From DASQUK01 sp963813485 (lineage in GTDB: Bacteria; Actinomycetota; Acidimicrobiia; Acidimicrobiales; VFJN01): a stretch of 64,000 nucleotides of DNA. The translations under genes were made by a program, and so were the position numbers. Location: contig CAWEZE010000008.1 of assembly GCA_963813485.1 (NCBI GenBank), positions 30,188-94,187 of the forward strand, read 5' to 3'. Shown here piece after piece: positions 60,981 through 64,000 of the stretch. The notes under the pieces are model-generated. The model was not told the DNA's origin. It did not search any database and saw only the letters and a program-made list of their open reading frames with translations. Position 1 is the first letter of the stretch; each line of letters starts with the position of its first letter.

Positions 60981-61928
60981 TCACCCCTTGACCGCGCCGG
61001 CGGTGAGCCCGCGGATGAAGTACCGCTGCAGCGCGAAGAACACGACCAGGGGCAGCGCCATCGAGATGAACGCCGCGGAGGTCAGCAGGTGCCAGTCCTC
61101 GCCGCGAGCGCCGTTGAGGGTTTGCAGTGCGATCGTGAGCACCCGCGTGTCCTCCGTGCCGCCGAGGAAGATGCGGGCGACCAGAAGGTCGTTCCACACC
61201 CAGAGGAACTGGAAGATCGCGAAGGCGGCGAGCGCCGGCACCGACAAGGGCACGACGAGCCGCCAGAAGATCGTGAAGTGGTCGGCGCCGTCCATCTTGG
61301 CCGACTCGATGATCGACGACGGCAGAGAGCCGATGAAGTTGCGCAGCAGGTAGACGGCCAGCGGCAGGCCGAACGCCGTGTGCGCCAACCAGATCCCCAG
61401 GAAGGTGCCGTTGAGGTCGAGGTCGGGGAAGACCGGCACCCCGCCGATCTGGGCACCCCCGGTGTACAGGCGCAGGATCGGGATCAGCGCCATCTGCAGC
61501 GGCACGACCAGGAGGCCGACGACCGCCACGAACATGACGTAACGCCCTCGGAACTCCATCCACGAGAACGCATAGGCGGCGAACGCCGCGATCGTGATGG
61601 GAATGACCACCGACGGAATGGTCACGGCCAGGCTGTTGAGGAAGGCGTTCTGGAAGCCGGCAGTGTCGAGGGCCTGGCTGTAGTTGTCGAGGGTCCACTG
61701 CGCGGGATCGAAGAGGTGCGCGAAGGCCGTCCACCAGCCGGTCGTTTCAACTGCGGCCTCGGGGCGGAACGAGGTGACGAGGACCCCGATGGTGGGGATG
61801 AGCCACAGCAGGACGATTAGGAGGACGATGATCGAGACCGACCGTCCGCCCTTCCGGACGTCGGCCTTGCCGCTCGGCGGTGGCGCCGACGCCTCGACGT
61901 CGGTGGGCAAGGGAGTCGTGAGCGTCAT
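60981..61928 (-). CDS. MalG-like sugar ABC transporter permease
   Basis: A 315-residue permease with about six helices and the EAA loop ESAKMDGADHFTIFWRLVVP, which contacts the ATPase. It ends LQRYFIRGLTAGAVKG, the typical MalG end. With the MalF-like gene upstream and a binding protein it forms an importer of the CUT1 class (oligosaccharides, glycosides). The ATG overlaps the malF-like stop as ATGA. No ATPase gene is in the window; such importers often share one MsmK-like ATPase. Confidence 0.92.
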   Translation of the reverse strand: MTLTTPLPTDVEASAPPPSGKADVRKGGRSVSIIVLLIVLLWLIPTIGVLVTSFRPEAAVETTGWWTAFAHLFDPAQWTLDNYSQALDTAGFQNAFLNSLAVTIPSVVIPITIAAFAAYAFSWMEFRGRYVMFVAVVGLLVVPLQMALIPILRLYTGGAQIGGVPVFPDLDLNGTFLGIWLAHTAFGLPLAVYLLRNFIGSLPSSIIESAKMDGADHFTIFWRLVVPLSVPALAAFAIFQFLWVWNDLLVARIFLGGTEDTRVLTIALQTLNGARGEDWHLLTSAAFISMALPLVVFFALQRYFIRGLTAGAVKG

Positions 61929-63098
61929 CGCAGGGCCTCCTGCTCACGGAACCGCCGCACGTTGAAGATCATCACCGGGATGACGGCCAGGAACAGGATC
62001 ACGGCGATGGCCGCCCCCCGACCGTCGTTGTTGCTGATGAAGAACCACTGGATCATGCGCTCGGCGACGACCTCGGTCTGGTTGGTCTCGGCGCCGCCGA
62101 TCACGAAGACGATGTCGAACACCTTCATGGCGTTGATGACCATGTAGGTGGCCACCACCGCGATGGTCGGGGCGATGCTCGGCACGATGATCCGCCGGAA
62201 CACCTGCAGCTCCGAGGCACCGTCGATGCGCGCCGCCTCGATGATCTCGTCGGGGATCGACTTGATGGCCGCCGACAACACCACCATGGCGAAGCCCACC
62301 TGTATCCAGATCATGATCACCATCAGCAGGAGGTTGTTCCACGGCTTCACCTGCAGCCACGCCGTGGGGCTCATCCCCAAGCCCTGCTTGATCCCGTTGA
62401 GCAGGCCGATGTTGGTGCCGAACCCCTCGGGCCGGAAGCCGTAGATGAGCCGCCAGGTGACGGCGGCGCCGACGAACGAGATCGCCATCGGCAGGAAGAT
62501 CAGCGACTTGGCCACCGCCTCGCCCCGACGCGAGCCGGTCGGCCAGGGTGGCGAAGGCCAGACCGATCGAGGTGGCCACGAGTGGCACGAACACGATCCA
62601 GCCCAGGGTGTTGCGCAGGGCCCGGCGCATGCTGTCGTCGGTGAACACGAACTCGTAGTTGTCGAGGCCCACGAATCCCGAGCCGGGCTGGCGACCGCCG
62701 AAGCTGATGATGATCGTGTTGATGACCGGGTAGACGAGGAACACGGCGAGGATGACGAGCGCGGGCCCGACGAAGACGTAGGGGCGGACCCCGCCGCGGT
62801 AGCGCTCGGGCAGCCAGTCGACGGCCCGGTTCATGGCCCAGTACAGGAAGAAGACCCCACCCACCCCCACGACGATGGCCACGCCCACGAGCACGAAACG
62901 ATTGGCGTCGGTGTCGCGCAGGAAGTCGAACGCGAGCCACAGCAATGCGAAGGCGGCGATGGGAACGACCAGCGCCCCGACGATACGCAGGACGGTCATC
63001 CCAACCGCCTGGCGCGCCCGGGGCCTCTTCTCGACCTCGGGGCCGGGCTCCGGGCCGGGCTCGGGTGCGACGGGTGGCTCCTCCACCGTGGTGGTCAC
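61925..63098 (-). CDS. MalF-like sugar ABC transporter permease, one apparent frame shift
   Basis: It starts VTTTVEEPPVAPEPGPEPGP from GTG at 63098 with GAGGAGGG upstream. Two extra N-terminal helices (VLRIVGALVVPIAAFALLWL; FVLVGVAIVVGVGGVFFLYW) precede the MalF core (YVFVGPALVILAVFLVYPVI). After LADRLASG the frame changes; the rest (EAVAKSLIFLPMAISFVGAA, and the EAA loop EAARIDGASELQVFRRIIVP) is one frame over. One extra G in TCGGGGCGAG near 62520-62524 explains it. Together with the MalG-like protein it forms the membrane channel for sugar uptake. Confidence 0.87.
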
Positions 63099-63148
63099 GC
63101 GGCGCCCTCCTCCTCGTCGCCTGCTCCTCGGGTGGGGCAAGCGTAGAT

Positions 63149-63184
63149 CGGGAGGGAGCGGCCTGCCGCGGCCGCTCCCTCCCG
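63149..63184 (-). terminator. Strong hairpin between binding-protein and permease genes
   Basis: CGGGAGGGAGCGGCC and GGCCGCTCCCTCCCG pair perfectly (15 bp) around a 6-base loop. It lies after the binding-protein stop and before the malF-like start, with no T-run. Such intercistronic hairpins often stop part of the transcripts or protect the upstream mRNA, so that much more binding protein is made than permease. Confidence 0.75.
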
Positions 63185-63220
63185 GTTGTCAGTGGTTGTC
63201 GGTTCTGATGGTGCCGGACG

Positions 63221-64000
63221 CTATTGCGGCCAGCTCGCCTCGATGTCGTCGAGCGACGGCCGTGGCCGAGTCCGGGCCGCGCGACATGTAGTCCATCATG
63301 CCGGTCCAGAAGCTGCCGGCACCGACCTCGGTCGGCATCTGGTCGGAGGCATCGAACCGGGCGGTGCCATCCGCCAGCGCCGCCGTGGTGACCTCCGACG
63401 AGTCGGCGAGGATCTCGTTGGCGTAGCAGTCGGGCCCGACCTCGATGTTGGGCGAGAGCCGGGACGACGCCGTCTCGCCACCCTGAGCGCACTGCACCTC
63501 CTGGCTGGAGAACCGGTCGAGGAAGTCCTGGATCTCCGGGGCGTTGCGGAACGCCACCGCGAACTCACCGGCGATCAGGGTTCCCTCCTGGTCGATGGGC
63601 GGGAAGGGGAACCAGTCGTAGTCGACACCCGCTTCAGCCTCGGGTGGGAAGAAGGCGTTGATGAAGCTCGCCTGGCGATGCAGCCAGCAGCCGGGCGGGT
63701 CCTGGAACATCGGACCGGGCGCGTCGCCGAAGGGGATGGCCGGCGTCTGGTCGGCGCCACCGAGGACGTAGCCGTCGCCGAACATGACCTGGCCGAAGAT
63801 CTCGGCGGCGTTCTGCACCGATTCGTCGTTGAACGGGATGTCGTGGCTCACCCACTGGTCGTAGACGTCGGGCCCCGCGGTGCGGAGCATGATGTCCTCC
63901 ATCCAGTCGGTGGCCGGCCACCCGGTCGCGCCCTCGCTCTCGTAGCCGACGCACCAGGGCGTGCCCCCGTCGTCGCGGATCTGGTCGCTGAGCGCGATGA
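63221..64000 (-). CDS. Sugar ABC transporter substrate-binding protein, C-terminal part
   Basis: Only the C-terminal two thirds lie in the window; the start and lipobox are beyond base 64000. Visible parts: TPWCVGYESEGATGWPATDW (the hinge and aromatic sugar-binding residues), MFGDGYVLGGADQTPAIPFG, ASFINAFFPPEAEAGVDYDW and LIAGEFAVAFRNAPEIQDFL. Near 63254-63260 one extra base in GGCCGTCG moves the frame; repaired, it ends SLDDIEASWPQ and TAG at 63221. It is a CUT1-type extracellular binding protein delivering sugar to the MalFG-like permeases. Confidence 0.85.

Overview
The window is very GC-rich and densely packed, with genes on both strands and many RTGA start/stop overlaps. The gene content points to an actinobacterium: a BldD regulator with an intact c-di-GMP motif, F420-type luciferase-like oxidoreductases, a fused acetyl-CoA carboxylase carboxyltransferase, a PAC2 protein, a class II DAHP synthase, a PhoH-YbeY-CorC block with pilus genes attached, and HrcA with a CIRCE-like operator. 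The class Acidimicrobiia is my best guess, but this is inference. I see no CRISPR array, insertion sequence, prophage or rRNA operon. There is one tRNA gene, tRNA-Ala(GGC). No gene-free stretch exceeds 300 bases.

Layout. 1-2.4 kb: the end of a DinG-like helicase, convergent with era. 2.4-8.6 kb: a minus-strand Tad/Flp pilus operon (SAF/CpaB-like, CpaE-like, TadA, TadB, TadC, pilin, TadE-like). 8.7-10.5 kb: small regulatory and hypothetical genes. 10.5-16.6 kb: phoH, ybeY, corC-like, two TadE/G-like proteins, a split pseudokinase and a LysM protein. 16.7-31.2 kb, mostly minus strand: accDA-like, hemW, bldD, rsmE, dnaJ, hrcA, lepA, then (after rpsT on plus) holA, a pterin-synthase-like gene, comEC, comEA, a small HExxH protein and a thioredoxin. 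31.5-39.3 kb: a phosphotransferase, PAC2, an F420 oxidoreductase, a fatty-acyl-AMP ligase, leuS and tRNA-Ala. 39.4-45.6 kb: rsfS, a LytR_C protein, nadD, pncB, pncA (NAD salvage) and an orphan nuoF-like gene. 45.6-50.7 kb: a sigma factor, class II DAHP synthase, sulfite/nitrite reductase and APS reductase. 50.7-57.7 kb: MFS transporter, hydrolase, DegV, PlsY-like, PaaX-like, LLM oxidoreductase and PAP2 phosphatase. 57.8-64 kb: a sugar-use cluster of GH1 glycosidase, LacI regulator and a MalFG-type ABC importer with its binding protein.

Two signals are not explained by ordinary gene content. First, two families of short repeat cassettes sit exactly between genes and stop directly at a start codon. 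Family A has four copies, all on the minus strand, at 2830-2942, 4944-5136, 18138-18214 and 43941-44062. Family B is a 92/93-nt unit in tandem pairs at 31289-31473 (plus) and 53756-53939 (minus). Both carry their own RTG start, potential short open frames and small hairpins. In family A the stem near the 3' end changes sequence between copies but stays paired. One copy is translated in frame as the N-terminus of the pncA product. Second, at least eleven otherwise intact genes are each broken by one apparent single-base shift, nine of them in the same direction (one extra base). That suggests an uncorrected assembly more than real pseudogenes, so those proteins are annotated as whole genes with the break noted.
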